Positions 10,956 through 22,499 are shown, numbered from the stretch's first letter. The stretch is 64,000 bases of DNA from Galeruca laticollis (GCA_963921935.1 OY998179.1:61424222-61488221), one strand, 5' to 3'. Notes: generated by a model not told the origin, from the sequence alone. Numbers and translations are program-made.

Positions 10956-11481
10956 GATCTAAGATACCAATTGGTGGCAGATAGAAAACGTCGGAAATCA
11001 GCTCCTCTTCATTAGAGATTACTAATACTGAAGGTTCATTACCTTGACGGAACCTTGTCAGCTCATTTATAAATTGTTTCAGATTAGTTTGAAAAAATAA
11101 GTTATAAAAAGGGACACTAGTAATTATTGCCATCAAGAGGTTAAAGAATAGGCCATAGCAAATCTTTAAAATTAAAATCGCCAAGAATGATAAGATTTTC
11201 TTTATTTTTACTACATTCTTCGAAATACTCACACATGGAGATTGTAACATCATATGACAGAAGAGGTCTATATATAAGAAACATGCAGAATGACTGAGTT
11301 AGGAAAGTCAATTTAAAAAAAACGAGATTCGATTCCCTCCAGATCATGTGGAATCGACTTAATTATAGAATTTTTAAAGAACTCTTTATGAAAAAAAACG
11401 CAAAATCCTCCTCCAATTCTATTTAATCTATCCTTACGGTATAAGCTATACCCATTGGGGTTAATAAGAGAGCTAGGTATT

Positions 11482-11943
11482 CTAGGGGATAACCAGGATT
11501 CTGTTATCGCAAAAATGTGAATATTGGAGGTATATGAAATGAATGAAAAGAAATCGGCTTGTTTTGCATAAAGAGAATCTATATGAGTGTAGAATATATT
11601 TATGTTTGTGAGTTTTAATAGTTTTTTGCACCAAATTCCTCCGTAGTGTTGGTATTTTATTAGCGTATTTTATGGTTAGATGCTCATCCTCCATTTTTCG
11701 CCTTTCCAGCTCATCTCTCAAACTATTTAAGTAGTTATTTTGATATTTAGTTTGGTCATCCTTTATTTGAATTCGAGAGAATCGAGTACCTTGTATTTTT
11801 TTCTTATTGCGCAGTATGTAGGATGGAGTATTATTATCCTGAAATTGAATTTTTAGCGGTCTAGATTTGTTCCTATTTTCGTCTGCTTTTCCTATATGGA
11901 AAACTTTTAAAACAAAGTAAATGTTCCCAATGTTACGAAACAT
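11482..11943 (-). pseudogene. LINE ORF1-like C-terminal end
   Basis: The frame gives …KVFHIGKADENRNKSRPLKI… then ILRNKKKIQGTRFSRIQIKD and LRDELERRKMEDEHLTIKY. This matches the C-terminal region of insect CR1/Jockey ORF1 proteins (RLGK…RPLKV…LLKNKKKLKG…DLT…LR.EL..R…). The N-terminal part of ORF1 is missing. Confidence 0.6.
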
Positions 11944-12106
11944 TCCTTACACTATTTTCACATTCAGTCGTCATAGGAGAGCCTATTAATTATGAATATT
12001 AATTTTTTCAATACTCCTTTTATGAATTTCATGAATTAGGGGAATATTGACTTTACAGTTAAATTAAACCACGAGCATATAGTGAATAAGTAAAATTCAA
12101 ATATCT

Positions 12107-12207
12107 CTTCCCAGAAACCCTAGCGCTCCCGCCAAAATTTTAACTTTAGATATCGAACTAGACCATGGTCGGCTTCGTTGACCTCACCAGCATTCAAATT
12201 CGTAACA
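12107..12207 (-). repeat. truncated LTR of gypsy copy A
   Basis: This 100-bp piece matches the right part of the solo LTR at 8199-8674 (GCTCCCGCCAAAATTTTAAC … TTCGTAACA). In element orientation it would be the 5' end of the 3' LTR, immediately after a purine-rich AAGGAGTGGGTAA. Its outer part is missing. Confidence 0.65.
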
Positions 12208-12218
12208 TTACCCACTCC

Positions 12219-13708
12219 TTAAAAGGAAGTTCTTCCTGGGACTTTTGTGTAGCCGGAACTGGACCCATTTCTACACTTTCCGGCCGTATGGAAATAACAG
12301 GGCACCGTCTTCATCGGGTACTGATAACGGGGGATATAGCTGCGAATTAATATGTGGACACCGGTAGCTTGGAAGATCACCTCTACCATGTTCCTGATGA
12401 GTTGCCAATCCAACTGGTTGATCTCTATCTTAGGCATTGCTAGTTTATTCTCGTTGGATTTCAGCACATAGCCTTGAAGTCTTCGTAGCGCTTCCCACAT
12501 AACGCGGTAGGTGGAGGCTGGAATCTGAACGTCAAGTTTTTCTAATTGCCCAAACTTCTTTCGAAAGACGGTTGCCAAGCCTCGTGGGTGTTTGTTACTG
12601 GCGGAGATGTTGTGTGCCAGTGAATACTCTTCCGGGAGCGTGAACAAATCTTGTCCTTGTTCTGTAGTCACTCCATATCTAGCTTTTCCAGTACCTCCAT
12701 ATGCGTTCACAAGTCATAGTCTCCTTCGAATGGCGTTAGTCGGTTTTGGTGGACTACTTTCGGTTTTCCATTGGGGATCTTGCATATGCGATATATGACG
12801 TCAATAATCTTTTCCTTATTAAGTACAGATCTTCCCAAGATATCTGTAATTTTAGAGACAAACATTCTCTCCTCGTCGGATTGTGCAACCATACTTTGTC
12901 CCCTTCATTAAAACTGCCTTCTGTGGCTTGGGTGTCGAACTGTTTTTACATTCTGTCGCTGGCAACTGAAGATTGGTTCGAACCAATTCGTGCAGATAGT
13001 CCTTCATTCTTCTCAATTGGATCACATAATCTTCTCCTACTAGATCTTCTCCCGGTCGACAACCAAATTCTAGGTCACAAGGTAGACTCATTTCGCGTCC
13101 AAACAGGATTTTCGCAGGTGTTTCATCCGTGGACTCATTGATGGCGGATCGATAAGCCAATACAAATACGGAGAGATACTGGTCCTAGTCTTTTTGGTGG
13201 TTGGAAACTACTTTGGACAGGTATTTTCCAATGTTGCTGTTCTTTCTTTCTATCATTCCAACTGACAGTGGATGCCACCCTGTTGTCGTGGTCTTCTTCA
13301 TTCCCAGCTGGTCACATTTCCCGGAATACATGGCTCACGAAATTTCGTCCCTGATCGCTGTGGATCGATTGGTACTCCATATCGGCTAATAAATTCATTC
13401 ACCAATACATCTGCGAGAGTTGTAGCCCGTTGATTCGGGATAAATTTCCACGCACTTTGTGAAATAATACAATACAACCAGAATATATTTACCACCATTT
13501 TCTGTCGTCGGAAATGGTCCAGCGATATCTCAAGCCGTCCTTTCGAAAGGGCTTTCAACATATATTGTTTCATGGACTCCTTTCTCTTGCGTCTTGGTCC
13601 ATTACTCGTAGCACAAGTCGTCGTACACTTCTTACACCAATACTTCACATCGTCGGAGTTTTTCATCCCATGAAACCTTTCACGGACTCGCTGTAAGGTT
13701 TTCTTCAC
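12219..13708 (-). pseudogene. gypsy copy A integrase
   Basis: The zinc-binding region and the start of the core lie at 13298-13708 (LQRVRERFHGMKNSDDV … CKKC; LDHFRRQKMVVNIFW is a damaged core). The region after the catalytic Glu lies at 12852-13160 (MAYRSAINESTDETPAKILF, GREMSLPCDLEF). The C-terminal domain and tail lie at 12219-12892. In copy B the same parts run in fewer frames. Several frame changes and substitutions show no function remains. Confidence 0.75.
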
Positions 13709-14099
13709 TCCCAGATGACCGCCTGATGGATTGTCATGTAACTTCCTCAGTGCCTCAGCTACTCTCGCTCTCGAGATAACAACTAGCTGCCTTTTCTAGT
13801 CAGAACCATCATCGTTTTCAAGTACTCTTTTGAACAGGTTTTATTACAGGACAAGCGAGTCCCACTGAGCCCAATATGCCTTGAGTGTTGGTGAATATCC
13901 TGACACTTCTTGCCAGGGAGGTCATCGATTTTCTACCTTACATTGCCAAAACATTTTTATGCGAGGATCATTCCCCTGATCGTCTCCGACACTGGTGGGT
14001 GACCATTCTTCGTTGACTAATATAGTTATTAAAACTGTAGCTTCCTTAGATTTCGCCATGTTGCAGTCTGCTGGGTACGGTCGTCTAGACAAGGAGTCG

Positions 14100-15000
14100 G
14101 CATTTCAGTGACTCACACCAGCTCGATATTCGATGCTGGAATCGTACTGTTGAAGTCGTTCAATCCATCTAGCGATCTGGCCTTCGAGATTCTTGAACTG
14201 CATCCGCTAAAAGTTCTATTCTCGTGACGCAGTAGTTTTGTTCCTGTTTGGAGAGGAGAGGACTTTACTGGAATATCCCAGCACTCTTTCTCACCCTCAT
14301 TGGATCTGTGAAAGCACTACTCCAATTCCTACGCTTGCATCAGTGTCAAGAATAAACTTTCCCACTGGAAATGAATATCCTAATATCGGCGCCGCGGTTA
14401 AATGTCTCTTCAAGGTTTCAAAAGCCGTTTGACAGTCTTCGTCTCAATGGAAAGCTCTTGTTTCTTCTGTGAGTCGAATCAGTTGCTTGGCAATATCTCC
14501 AAACTTCCTGATAAATCTTCGATAGTATGTGTAAAGTCCAAGGAAACTCCTAATTTGGTGTTTGTCTGGATTCGCCGCTCACTATATGACCCACATAGGT
14601 GACTTCAGTTTTGGAATAGCTTATATTTCCGGTGATAAAAGCAGTCCTCTCTTTGTCCTCTGGTTCTATTTCTACTTTCCAATAACCAGAACTTCAGGTC
14701 AAAGGTGGAGAACAGTTTGCTGCCGGCCAAAGTGTATAGCGTATCGTCGATTGGAAGAAGAGTATAGCTGTATTTCTTCGTCACGTTGGTGAGCTGGCGA
14801 TATCCACGCAGAATCTCGTAGTTCCATTCTTTTTCTTGACGAGCACTACTGGAGATACCCATGGACTAGTAGACGGTTCTATTACTTTCTCTTCTTCCAT
14901 TTCTCGAAATATTCTTTCAGCTTCCTCTCTCTTGGCTCGTAGTAGTCTTCGAGCTGACTGGGACCTCCTTCGCCGACGTAACCAATCCTTTTCCAATTAT
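14100..15000 (-). pseudogene. gypsy copy A reverse transcriptase and RNase H remnants
   Basis: RNase H-like sequence lies at about 14100-14260 and RT at about 14260-15000 (…EKVIEPSTSPWVSPVVLVKK at 14800-14930 is the RT start). The order matches copy B. The region that would carry the YLDD motif in copy B (about 29127-29142) is missing here: the DNA jumps from the RT start to the fingers and palm with a deletion near 14600. Confidence 0.7.
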
Positions 15001-15104
15001 TGCTCCTCTACCAACCTCTTCGTTGTGGTTTTCCATGGCTCCCTCATAACCGCTGTACCTTCATCCATGATTCCCTGTAGCCGCGCTACTATCACGATTT
15101 CGCT

Positions 15105-15540
15105 TCATGCAGGTAGAGCGGTATCTTCCTGTACAGCTGCCAACACCGTGCCTCCTTCATATGGATGAAGGAATACCTCTTCGTAACCAACTTGTATTCT
15201 GTTTATAAAGTCCAATTGGAAACCATATACACTCATTACGTCTATTCCCAGAATCAAATCTTTTTCAATGTCAGCTACGATTACCGTATGCGTCAACTTT
15301 TTTGCACCAATTCCTAACTGGATTTGTGACACTCCGTGGACGTTGGTCTTGGACATTATTATCCCTGGTCGTAAAATGGTTCTAATTGCTCCAGTATCTA
15401 CCAGCAGAGTATATTTATTGCCACGTACTTCAACATATAGAATGTCGTTGCGACATCTGAGAGAATCTATCGCTATGAGAGGGTCTTTGGAACGATACTG
15501 GGTCGGTGCTGCCCCCTCGTAGCCGACCCGTTCTAGTTTT
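15105..15540 (-). pseudogene. gypsy copy A protease region
   Basis: The frame gives MSKTNVHGVSQIQLGIGAKK … DLILGIDVMSVYGFQLDF. This matches the aspartic protease region of copy B (LGMDVM…). The segment with the catalytic DTGA of copy B is displaced by a frame change at about 15360-15420. Confidence 0.65.
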
Positions 15541-15997
15541 CCTGTGACTGGGGTTCTTGGTTTGCACGAGTCCTGTGGCGCTTACACGAACTGTCCTGTA
15601 AGAAAGCCCGTGATGAGATGTAGCTTATCTTTACTGAGGTCCAAATATTTTTTGGACCTAGCAGTGTCAAAGTTCCCTAGGAACTTTTTGGAATGTTCCA
15701 ACCCGGGAAGGCACCGCCAGAGTGCTTCTCTTTCGGTTTCCTGTTCCTACCGAAACTCTTTCTTATAGGAACATTTTCTTACACCACAGAAAGGCTCCGG
15801 GACAATAAAGGGCGTTTGTGCTTCTTTCCTGGCAAATGTATTGGCCTCTTCATTTTCGGTGATTACCGAGTGGCCAGGAACTTAAGACTAAAGAGACCCT
15901 GTTATTCTTGCCTAATTCATCAAGTTTTCTTCGGCACTCCCATGCCAACTTTGTGTAAATGACATGGGAGCTCAATGCTTTGATAGCTGCTTGACTA

Positions 15998-16555
15998 TCA
16001 GAATGGATCAATATGTCTCATTTCTGATAGTTTCTTTCTAGGTTCATTTCCACGCATCTTTCGATCGCAAGTATTTCTGCCTGAAAGACGCTCGGGAAGG
16101 AACCTAACGATAATAAGTATCTGGTGCCAGGCCCAAATACACCAGCGCCTGCTCCAGTGGTGGTTTTTGAACCATCCGCATACCATCTAATGGTGTTTTC
16201 TTTGAGAGTTTGGGTGGTGTATTCCCTTTCCCAGTCACTCCTCTTATTTAGCAACGTAGTGAAATTCTTTATGATACTTACTATCTTGATAATTTCGTCA
16301 CTGTAAAGATTCGCTGATGAGATGTATTTTGTTAGAGAGGACCAGGCTCCCTGATTTTTAATACAGATGTAGAGGCGTGAGATCTCTAATGATCTCAAGT
16401 GACCTAGTGGGACACGTTCTCATAGCTCCAGTGATGTATACACAGGCAAGCCTTTGAACTTTGTCGAGGGTCTTCCTCGTGCTGTACTGACTTGCTTTTG
16501 TACGCTTAACTATTGCCCCATACGTAATTGCTGGTCTCACAATCATGGCGTACAT
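15998..16555 (-). pseudogene. LINE RNase H and preceding connector
   Basis: The connector (16358-16555: MYAMIVRPAITYGAIVKRTK … KVQRLACVYITGAMRTCPT) precedes an RNase H with the first catalytic Asp in IRWYADGSKTT and a second acidic block in FQAEILAIERCV. A frame change separates the two. The RNase H end (third Asp) falls in another frame near 16000. Confidence 0.75.
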
Positions 16556-17600
16556 CCATCGCAGTATTTTGGGTTACAGCCCCAACTCTTACCAGCTATA
16601 TTTTTGCAAGCCATCAAAGCTCTTATTACTCTACTAGCAGTAATTTCAACATGCTTATTCCACAGAAGCTTACTGTCTAGGGTTATCCCTAGCTATTTAA
16701 CTTCTGATTTCCATTCTATGATTTCCCCGTTTAAAGATAGGGGTTTCAAGGCTGGAAGTGTTCTTTCCCGGGTAAATGGAATTATTATTGTCTTGTTTGG
16801 GTTGATGTTTAGCCCCACTGACAAGCTCTATTGCTCAATAATTCTGAGGTCCTTTTGTAATAAATCATACAAGTTGCTCTCGAACTTGCCTCTGACTAAT
16901 AAAACTATGTAAACAGCATAGCCCATACATTCGAAGCCAAGCTCCGTTAGCCTGTAGAACAACTCATCTACTACGAGGCTCCATAGAAGGAGAGATATCA
17001 CTCCCCTTGAGGTGTCCTGCGAGTGGCTTTAACTGAGGTGGTTTGATTCCCCACGTGTCTCAGCTATCCTCGTCGTCAACAACTCATACATCCATTTTAC
17101 AATGGTTTCATTTAGTCCTCGCCTTTTTAGTGCCTCTTTGCCAGACACATGAGTGGTGTTGTCAAAAGCCACAGATATATCCAGGAATGCGCACATTACG
17201 ATTTCATTGTTGTTCAGAGTTCTCTGGATGACTTCCGTCAGCTGATACAGAGCCGTCTCAGTTGATCAACCCGCTCAGTAGGCATGCTGACATTTATAAA
17301 GTGGTATATTCTCCAGGTTCTCTGTACTTATGTAGTTATCCACTACTTTCTCCATCGTTTTGAGTAGAAACGATGTTAGGCAGATGAGTCTAAAAGATCG
17401 AGGATCAGTCCCATCTTTTTTCCCTATTTTTGGTATGAAGGTTACCCTTCCTTCTCCATTTTCTAGGTACTAGACCCACTGCTAGACTGCTTCTTGTGAT
17501 CTTTAGCAGGTGAGGAAGAATCTCCTGTATCACTTGCTGCAGGAATGCAGGAACTATTCCATCCACTCCTGGTGATTTATATGGTTAAAAGGTACTTATT
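16556..17600 (-). pseudogene. LINE reverse transcriptase (R1/LOA type), multiply frameshifted
   Basis: RT blocks can be read across frames on the minus strand: SPGVDGIVPAFLQQ at about 17530-17575, palm A with CAFLDISVAFDNTTH at about 17160-17200, a damaged B block, SLVVDELF at about 16950-16990, and then a C block reading GYAVYIVLLV at about 16910-16940. The expected YADD is YAVY there, so both catalytic Asp residues of the C block are lost. The palm A Asp is retained. Confidence 0.7.
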
Positions 17601-17602
17601 AC

Positions 17603-18086
17603 TCAATCCAACCGTTGTTTAATAAATATTTTCTTAGCAATGTCCCAATCTTCCTTGTGGGATTTTTTGGTGTAATTCATTGCTATTTCAGTGCTTGTTG
17701 CTGGTTCACTACCTGGAAAGTAGGTTCTAAGAAGAAGAATCGATCGTTCCTCTTCACCTTCCGAGTATAATCCATCTGGCTTTTTAAGCGACATTGTGGG
17801 GTTAGTTCTCCCATTTGCCACGACCTTTTGTAGTCTAGCCGCTGTGTGAGTGGAAGTGATCTTTTCACATAAGGCTTGAAAATTAAGCCTTTCCGCCTTC
17901 CTAATCCTTCCACACGGTATTGTGTGCGTTGACATCACAACCAATTATGATTGGCAGCCGTCTGCTATTGCAGTGTCTCACTAGCTCTTGTACTTCTTCT
18001 GGCGGTGTCATCGGCCCGTCTCCAGCGAAGTAGGCAGAGGCAATTACGATGTCTCGGTCGATACCCCCAATGTTAAGGTGAACCAT
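17603..18086 (-). pseudogene. LINE endonuclease C-terminal half and linker
   Basis: A frame at 17901-18086 reads DIVIASAYFAGDGPMTPPEE … PIIIGCDVNAHNTVW, the central part of an AP-type endonuclease of R1/LOA elements with the conserved D-N-A-H. It is followed by the linker (17603-17944) with NPTMSLKKPDGLYSEGEEE. The N-terminal third of the endonuclease is absent: ORF1-like sequence runs directly into this segment near 18090, which indicates a deletion. Confidence 0.7.
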
Positions 18087-18099
18087 GATTGGAACAAGG

Positions 18100-18925
18100 T
18101 CCCTCTTTTTTAGAGTTCAGGATCTTCCAAGCCCCAGTAGTGAGGTTGGAGTTCTGAACCTCGACAAGTTGGAGGATCTTCTCCAATTTTATGTCATGTC
18201 TTCTTGGTAAGAACACCGTTATGATGACCGGCTTTGGTAAGTCGTTTCCACTTCGAGCCACCAAGTCGGGTCCTTCCCGAGTTTAATTTCGGCGCTGACC
18301 TCATGAGCCAGTCTGCCGATTCTTGTGACCCACAGTTCACCAGTATCATTCCACAACGAAGATGGATACATGAGAAGTGGATCCCATTCTCCTTGCTCTG
18401 GAACAGCTCTTCCAACAGAGTGTCTTCCAGGGTGGAGAGCTGTTCTGCTTTCAGGATGACCCTAGGAGAATCCTTGAGCATTATTCCCACACTGAAAGGC
18501 TTCTCTATTTTAACAGCTGCTGCGTAACCAGTAGCTTGCCCGGTTACCGCTGCAGCTGTTTTTGATTTTTAACTAAGAGGTCGCTGCGGAGGAGTGATAT
18601 GCTCCGAGCCTCTTTTCAGCTTTACTTTACCCGTTGGTGGTTCCTTCGGGAGGGTTGGGCGCTGAATTACCTGCTTCCTGGCCCCTTCAGGGGATATTCC
18701 CTGATTGAGGAATCGCAGGTATTTCCACACCCCTGCTCCACTGAGGCCTTTTCTCAGTGGGTCGTCTATGCCGCCCGGTTCTCCCAGCTTTGGGAGGTCG
18801 CACGGCATACGACCTTTGTGCTGTTTGGCCTTTTTCCCTGTGAGGTGCCCGGATGAAGAGGTGGAGGTTTTCTCCACTACTTTTCCGGTGAATGTTTTAC
18901 TTTCTCTGTCCATAAATGGTCCCAC
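18100..18925 (-). pseudogene. LINE ORF1 (DUF4780-like)
   Basis: The 5' part (18569-18925) is a basic, Pro/Ser/Lys-rich region. The 3' part (18194-18490) reads QSKENGIHFSCIHLRCGMIL … NCGSQESADWLMRSAPKL. It resembles the DUF4780 domain found at the end of ORF1 in R1/LOA-type elements of insects. Frame changes separate the parts. Confidence 0.6.
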
Positions 18926-19380
18926 GAGAAGCTAGGGTCACTACGGTTCACGGCCGCAGAGCCCCGCATGCAGAGGTAAGGGGTTCAATACAATGGAGTT
19001 CCCCCCGGTGCTCCAAGGTCGAAACCAGTAAGAACTATTCTCCTATATAGCCACGCATTCTTCTGCCTGGTTTCCCACCTTGACTTCAGGTTTTTAATGA
19101 GGTTGTCTCCTCTTGGTCCGGGCAGTAGAGCCAAGACCCCCCCTCCCCCCATCCCACGAGAATTTACCACAGACAGCCATGAGACATTGGTATAACAGGT
19201 GATTTCCAGGTAAGCTCGAAATTTCACCCGGCATCGTAAACCTGTGTGCAATCCCTTAGCCACGATACTACAGCTGGGACAGGTAAAGTTGGTCCGCGGC
19301 AGGGTATTCGAGGGCTGCCAGTTGAGTTTTTAGACACAACGAGCCCCCAGGTATTTCCCTGCAGACCTCCTCCTCATATA

Positions 19381-20019
19381 AGGTTTGTTCCAACCTAAGA
19401 CAAATCACAGTTTTGGAACCGTTCTGGAATTGATAGGAATCGTTTCATACGCAGGCGCAAACTTTGCACCGTCCCAGAACTGATGTAAGTTGGAACAGTT
19501 TTAGGCCTACTTTATTATCGTTCAGCGATCGTTTTGTTTGTGTAATACTGTGACCTCACTTTTCAAAATATATTTTTGTATTTAATGGACTTTATTAGTG
19601 GTATTATGCAATATTTTTTGTTTAATTTGTTAAATTAAACTATAAAAATCTAATTAGCTCAAAATGAAACCAAAATCTTATTTGTTTTTAAAAAATGATT
19701 GTAAATTTTAGAAATAAACGAATTCATGATATTGAAAAATAACCCAGTCAGAACAAAAGTTGAGTTGCCCACAAACACGTAAAACAAAAACAATAAAATA
19801 GCTGACAAAATACTAACAGCGCATGTCAGTCCTCACAGTTTTTTTATTTCGGCCGAGTATCGAAATTACCGTTCCGTGACGACTCCAGAACGATCACAAG
19901 TTGGTTGGAACGCAAATAGAACCCTAATATTACGGTCACGATAGCTTGGAACGGCATTAACTGTATGCACTTGCGCAGTCCCGTTCTAGAATGGTTCTTC
20001 GCGTGGTTGGAACGAACCT
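19381..20019. mobile_element. 639-bp non-autonomous TIR element
   Basis: The ends AGGTTTGTTCCAAC (19381) and GTTGGAACGAACCT (ending 20019) are inverted copies. Subterminal motifs (GCGCAAACTTTGCACCGTCC on the left, GCACTTGCGCAGTCCCGTTC on the right) are also related by inversion. ATA occurs on both outer sides, compatible with a 3-bp duplication. No transposase frame is present. Confidence 0.6.
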
Positions 20020-20316
20020 ATAAAATCATCTCAGAGGCCCCACCTATCCGCCACCTGGAGACGCGCCGGGTTGGTGCTTCACCCCTCCACATCAATAAAT
20101 TTTCCGACGAACTACATATATACCTACTGATGTAGACCCGGAAGGGGAAGTTGGAAAATGTTAAATTTGTATCCCCTATTTCAGGCAGTTATCCATTGTA
20201 CAATGGGTTGTTTTTATTATTTTAATAGATAGCTACTGTGTTTCACTTTTTTTATTTCGGTTTATATGTTTCTTCTAATTATGAGGATTTGGTGTACACC
20301 CTGACCATGGGGCACT

Positions 20317-20352
20317 GATGATGGTTTCTCATTAAACCGAAAACGCTTTGCT
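20317..20352 (+). other. hammerhead-like motif, Penelope-type terminal sequence (copy 2)
   Basis: CTGATGA is followed by TGGTTT…AAACC, which pairs as a stem, and then GAAAACGCTTTGC. This is the same order as the copies at 6685 and 51631, here on the plus strand. No Penelope coding sequence is adjacent, so this is a terminal remnant. Confidence 0.4.
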
Positions 20353-20722
20353 CACAATAAAATCCTGTACCAAAATACATAATTGGTTTCTTTTTCATAT
20401 TTATTTTTCTCTAATATATTCTATAATTAGTTCTAACTACTTTTGTAAGTTTGAGACGTTATTTTTCGCAAACTGTTCATAAAAAATAATTAGTCAGGGT
20501 ATCACTGGATAGAGAATAAAACGTCCATAAAAATGATGTGTTAATTGACCCCTTCCTGTTTAAGGTCTAGAGGATTGATTCACGAGGTCTACAAATATTC
20601 ATTCAAGTGTCCCCTTGAAAATAAAATTGAATTGTTTCACGGAAGGAAGGAAGATATTAAGGGCGGGAAGTTTTTGTATAATATAAATATGTGTGTATGT
20701 AATAGTTATTTGTACTACAAGG
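20353..20722. other. no recognised gene
   Basis: AT-rich sequence with one open frame of 62 codons (20545-20733) that resembles nothing I know. No repeat is evident. Confidence 0.4.
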
Positions 20723-20817
20723 GATGTAAGTAACATTTACTAGTCGAGGACGATTTTGCGCCCGAGCAATTGCGAGGGTTGGTAATAAAGTGGGAGACTA
20801 GTAAATGTACTTACATA
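20723..20817. repeat. foldback with 21-22-bp arms
   Basis: ATGTAAGTAACATTTACTAG on the left and its inverted copy with one base missing at 20796-20816 enclose a 50-bp GC-richer loop. It resembles a very small MITE. No protein is encoded. Confidence 0.65.
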
Positions 20818-21010
20818 CCATGACGTATATAAGATTTTTTCTCCACTCTGCATAATTTATTCTTGGATTTTTATTGATTTAATTCGATATATACTTTTCG
20901 CATGAAATTATGAAGACAGATCTGACTGGTTTCTATAGCGTCATAAGCATTTTCATTTTATCAACAACGTCAAGATGACAGTTTATTATCAAAAATTGAG
21001 AGAAGTTATT

Positions 21011-21671
21011 GGGCGCGTTCAGCCACGCTAGCGCTAGGCAAGCGCTGTGTAAGCGGAGGGCGAATTTGACCGCTAAGTGACATCGCTAGCTCTAGCCGCC
21101 GCCATTTTATCCAGCGAGTTTATTTTCGGCTAAGTTGGTCAGCGGTTCGTTATGTCAACAACAAACAACACTTCTAATCTCTAAGTTAAAATTTCTGTGT
21201 TATTTAGTTTTTATTAGTGTTTAATTATGGCGGAAAATACTAAAACGTATACAACTGTACAATTTAAGGTTGATGGAAAAATATTGCATGGAAATATACC
21301 AACAAATATGGTAGAATTGTTGTATGTAGGTAAGATATAATAATTAGTCTTGCGCAGTAGGTTTGGAATTACTTTAGCGAAATCATTTAAATTTCTTACA
21401 TAATTTTCTGCTTCTCCTAATGCTAATATTTCTACACATTTTTGTCTTTCAATTACCGGTAGAATCAATTCCACAATATTATTTTCTTCCGCAAGTTCTT
21501 CCAAGATTAAGTAATTTATAAGGTTTTTCATTGAAGGAGCTTTATATTTCGATAATAAATTTAAAGGTTATGTGACGTGTTTATCTCTTTGTCACAAAGC
21601 ATAAACGTTTAGCCACCTTCAAGCGCTTTCACAGATCGCCGCTGCTAGCACTAACGTGGCTGAACACGCAC
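21011..21671. mobile_element. 661-bp Harbinger-like non-autonomous element
   Basis: The ends GGGCGCGTTCAGCCACG and CGTGGCTGAACACGCAC are inverted copies and are flanked on each side by ATT, a 3-bp duplication. The terminal sequence is like that of the element at 55566-56054. Inside, a plus-strand frame starts ATGGCGGAAAATAC (21226) and runs 37 codons to a GTAAGAT donor-like site. A 105-codon minus-strand frame (21214-21531) overlaps it. Neither shows a domain I recognise. Placement in the PIF/Harbinger superfamily is inferred from the 3-bp duplication and the ends. Confidence 0.55.
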
Positions 21672-21692
21672 ATTAATTTGTATAGTACCCAA

Positions 21693-21898
21693 ATGGATAT
21701 AGAAGAATCAGCATATATCGTTTGCCTATCGCTGCTGCCAGAAAAATCAAGAAAGAGGTATGAAGCAATGAATCAATATTTCGAGAAATGGTGCCTAAAC
21801 TTCGAGCATTTTTAAAAAGAATAACTGATGGATATAAACCCATTAATTCTAATGTGTTTGCCAGAGAAGATAATAGCTCGACGTTGTTAATGAAATAA
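21693..21898 (+). pseudogene. second tyrosine-recombinase (Crypton-like) fragment
   Basis: The first frame reads LLPEKSRKRYEAMNQYFEKW. After a frame change it gives VPKLRAFLKRITDGYKPINS. These are the two segments that in the pseudogene at 2290-4758 read SMERYEQIHAKFMDW and PKLRALLKRKSDELKP. The segment between them, which holds the STLWSTYSML block, is deleted here, and everything downstream of about 21898 is missing. It starts 21 bp outside the Harbinger-like element. Confidence 0.55.
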
Positions 21899-22499
21899 AA
21901 AAATTAAAGGTATCTTCTTTATTTGTAGTCGAAACTTAATGAATATATGGTGTTTCTTAAGTAAATAAGATACACTTTCTATTTGGCATAAATTAATACT
22001 TACCACCCAAGGGTGGTTCTCTACTTAATTATTAGAACAACCATGTTAACTGAAACTTCTTTGAAAAACTTTGATATTTTCTTTTGTGCACTCGTCCCTT
22101 AGCTAATCATTTTTAGTACTTTTTATTCGGCACAAACAGACTCCTAACTATGAAAGTGTTGATTGCGTTTAAAATGAATGACTTTTGTCACAGTTAGAGC
22201 AGTATAAAACTATATAATTAGATTTTATATATTTTGTCATAAAAATTAATTGTTATAGATTTAAAACAATCATTGTAGTAACCAAAAACCAATAATCAGA
22301 AATGGTATCTATTTATGTATCCTTCAATTGAGCTTATCCCAATACTTATAGATAATAAACTGATTGAAGTATATAGCCCTCCCTCCACAAAACAAACTAA
22401 GTAATATTGATTTATTTCCATTTGATTAAATCGCACAATAAGATACTCAGGATCATCCATAATTGATCAATCTAGGCCGATAGAACAAGTCTAGAGGCC

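Larger units (their letters stand above)
8935..11943 (-). mobile_element. CR1/Jockey-type LINE, nearly full length but decayed
   Basis: Reading right to left on the minus strand the parts are ordered: ORF1-like end (11482-11943), endonuclease remnant (10825-11347, with LIILGDFNFKDLLW), linker plus reverse transcriptase (9489-10955), RT thumb remnant (9314-9532) and a C-terminal tail (8935-9267). The tail has the usual ETRLSRLGLTTLSERRETGD … FLVNRVFVKWN … SFKNGL pattern. All parts are in the expected order, but they are spread over several frames, so the copy is inactive. I see no poly(A) or clear target duplication. Confidence 0.82.
12208..15596 (-). mobile_element. Ty3/gypsy retrotransposon copy A, heavily decayed pol
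   Basis: On the minus strand protease, RT, RNase H and integrase segments follow one another from high to low coordinates, in the same order as in copy B (25939-31952), and align with it base by base over long stretches. Copy A has many frameshifts and stops. Homology to copy B ends abruptly at about 15596, inside the gag/zinc-knuckle region, where a different LINE begins. Copy A is therefore truncated or was replaced by that insertion. Confidence 0.85.
15597..19375 (-). mobile_element. R1/LOA-type LINE with RNase H, decayed
   Basis: From high to low coordinates on the minus strand there are: ORF1 (18100-18925), a C-terminal half of an endonuclease (about 17900-18086), linker (17603-17944), reverse transcriptase (about 16400-17600) and RNase H (15998-16398). 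The region 18930-19375 is GC-richer than its surroundings and may be the 5' UTR. The RNase H and the DUF4780-like ORF1 end point to the R1/LOA group. Numerous frameshifts make it inactive. It abuts gypsy copy A at about 15596, so it either truncated that element or landed in it. Confidence 0.75.
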
